A stretch of DNA of 6,498 bases from Nitrospirota bacterium. GTDB lineage: Bacteria > Nitrospinota > Nitrospinia > Nitrospinales > VA-1. The position numbers and the translations under genes were made by a program. The stretch lies in the NCBI GenBank assembly GCA_003235465.1, contig QJWD01000034.1, forward strand, positions 1 through 6,498, given 5' to 3'. The stretch's first letter is position 1, and every line of letters begins with the position of its first letter. This document shows, piece by piece, positions 5,548-6,498 of the stretch. The notes under the pieces were generated by a model. That model ran no database searches. It was not told the origin of the DNA and saw only the letters and a list, made by a program, of their open reading frames with translations.

Positions 5548-6498
5548 TTACAGAAGCTGGTAGCGCATGTTCCGCCGCCGGGGCGTGAAGCCGCCGTCGG
5601 TGATCAGCCGCTTGAGGTCGTCCTCGTTCAGGCAGTGGACGGTGCCCGCCGCGCGCACCACGTTTTCCTCCAGCATCGTGCTGCCCATGTCGTTCGCCCC
5701 GTAGAACAGCGCCACCTGGCCGATTTTCGGCCCGAGCGTCACCCAGGAAGACTGCAAGGCGTCGAAATTGTCGAGGAAGATGCGGCTGATGGCCAGGGTC
5801 TTCAGGTACTCGAGCCCGGTGACCGGGTGGCGGATGCCCGCGTCCTCGCTGAGTTCGGTGTTGCCGGGCTGAAAGGGCCAGGGGATGAAAGCGGTGAAGC
5901 CGCCCGTTTTGTCCTGCAATTCGCGGATCAGCCTGAGGTGCTCCACGCGCTCCTCCAGGGTTTCCACGTGGCCGAACATCATCGTCGCCGTGGTCGGCAC
6001 GCCCATCCCGTGGGCCAGCTCCATCACCGAGAGCCACTGTTCGGAGGTGCATTTCAGCGGGCTGATTTTCCGGCGTACGCGGTCGACGAGAATTTCCGCG
6101 CCGCCGCCGGGAATCGAATCGAGCCCCGCCGCCAACAGCCGCCTTAGCGTGTCCTCGAGGGAAATCTTGGAGATGCGGCTGGTGTGCAGGATCTCCGGCG
6201 GCGAGAGGGCGTGCAGGTGGATGTCGTAGCGTGCCTTGATGCGCCGGAACAAATCCTCGAAATACTCGATCTTGAGGTTGATGTTGTGGCCGCCCTGCAG
6301 CAGGATCTGCTGGCCGCCCAGCGCCAGGGTTTCCTCTATTTTTTCGGCGATGATCTCGAACGGCAGCACGTAGGCGTCTTCATCGCGCTCCTTTCTGTAG
6401 AAGGCGCAGAAGGTGCAGTCGGTGACGCAAATATTGGTGTAGTTGATGTTGCGGTCGACGATGTAGGTGACGACGGGCTCGTCCCGCCTGCGCGCGGA
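5548..6498 (-). CDS. mqnC: Cyclic dehypoxanthinyl futalosine synthase (radical SAM), 5' partial
   Basis: MqnC is the radical SAM enzyme of the futalosine pathway of menaquinone synthesis. It cyclises dehypoxanthine futalosine to its cyclic form in the cytoplasm. The frame runs from the right edge to TAA at 5550-5548, giving 316 visible residues; about 40-55 N-terminal residues are missing compared with the usual 350-370. The radical SAM cluster motif CVTDCTFC is seen at visible residues 24-31 (Cys24, Cys28, Cys31), within NYTNICVTDCTFCAFYR. GGQQILLQGG follows at 61-70, then IHLHALSPPEI. The C-terminal FYGANDMGSTMLEENVVRAAG and GFTPRRRNMRYQLL are typical of MqnC. The LQGGHN and HALSPPEI segments favour MqnC over its relative MqnE. 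A GTG at 6369-6367 is not the start, because the cluster cysteines lie upstream of it. No other mqn gene is visible; the neighbour to the right is unknown. It converges on csp. Confidence 0.95.
   Translation of the reverse strand, partial: SARRRDEPVVTYIVDRNINYTNICVTDCTFCAFYRKERDEDAYVLPFEIIAEKIEETLALGGQQILLQGGHNINLKIEYFEDLFRRIKARYDIHLHALSPPEILHTSRISKISLEDTLRRLLAAGLDSIPGGGAEILVDRVRRKISPLKCTSEQWLSVMELAHGMGVPTTATMMFGHVETLEERVEHLRLIRELQDKTGGFTAFIPWPFQPGNTELSEDAGIRHPVTGLEYLKTLAISRIFLDNFDALQSSWVTLGPKIGQVALFYGANDMGSTMLEENVVRAAGTVHCLNEDDLKRLITDGGFTPRRRNMRYQLL

Noticed and set aside
5527..6147. 206-codon plus-strand open frame across mqnC
   Set aside because: It lies antisense to clear MqnC motifs, has no domain, and starts at the terminator's edge.

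Overview
The window is GC-rich and densely coding. It looks like chromosomal housekeeping DNA from a Gram-negative, proteobacteria-like organism. Three things point that way: a two-domain dCTP deaminase of the kind common in alphaproteobacteria, an exported DUF2066-like protein next to an AI-2E/PerM-family membrane protein, and MqnC of the futalosine menaquinone route. The futalosine route is rare in classical alphaproteobacteria. A deltaproteobacterial, Nitrospinota, SAR324, Tectomicrobia or similar lineage is therefore plausible, but the window cannot settle this.

Layout, left to right. Bases 1-1167 (+) hold a dCTP deaminase whose 5' end lies outside the window. A 93-base gap follows, with an inverted repeat over the dcd stop codon and a possible promoter. 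Bases 1261-1938 (+) are scpB (chromosome segregation) and 1960-2706 (+) are an RluB-type 23S rRNA pseudouridine synthase. The junction between rluB and the next gene carries an 84-base direct tandem duplication (2693-2860). It duplicates the end of rluB, the ribosome binding site, the GTG start and the first codons of the next gene. Bases 2835-3833 (+, or from 2751) encode an exported DUF2066/FlgT-like protein. It overlaps by 4 bases, or nearly abuts, an AI-2E/PerM-type membrane protein at 3830-4906 (+). The 239-base gap at 4907-5145 is AT-richer and carries a perfect TATAAT box and a strong ribosome binding site for a CspA-family cold shock gene (5146-5346, +). That gene has a roughly 140-base 3' untranslated region ending in a strong intrinsic terminator (5486-5524). 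On the minus strand, converging on this terminator, is mqnC (5548-6498), whose 5' end is cut by the right edge.

scpB, rluB, the DUF2066-like gene and perM are closely spaced on one strand and could be one transcript. csp is a separate unit and mqnC is unrelated to it. I see no phage, insertion sequence, CRISPR array, tRNA or rRNA. No new multi-gene system is visible. The most unusual item is the tandem duplication of a translation start region.
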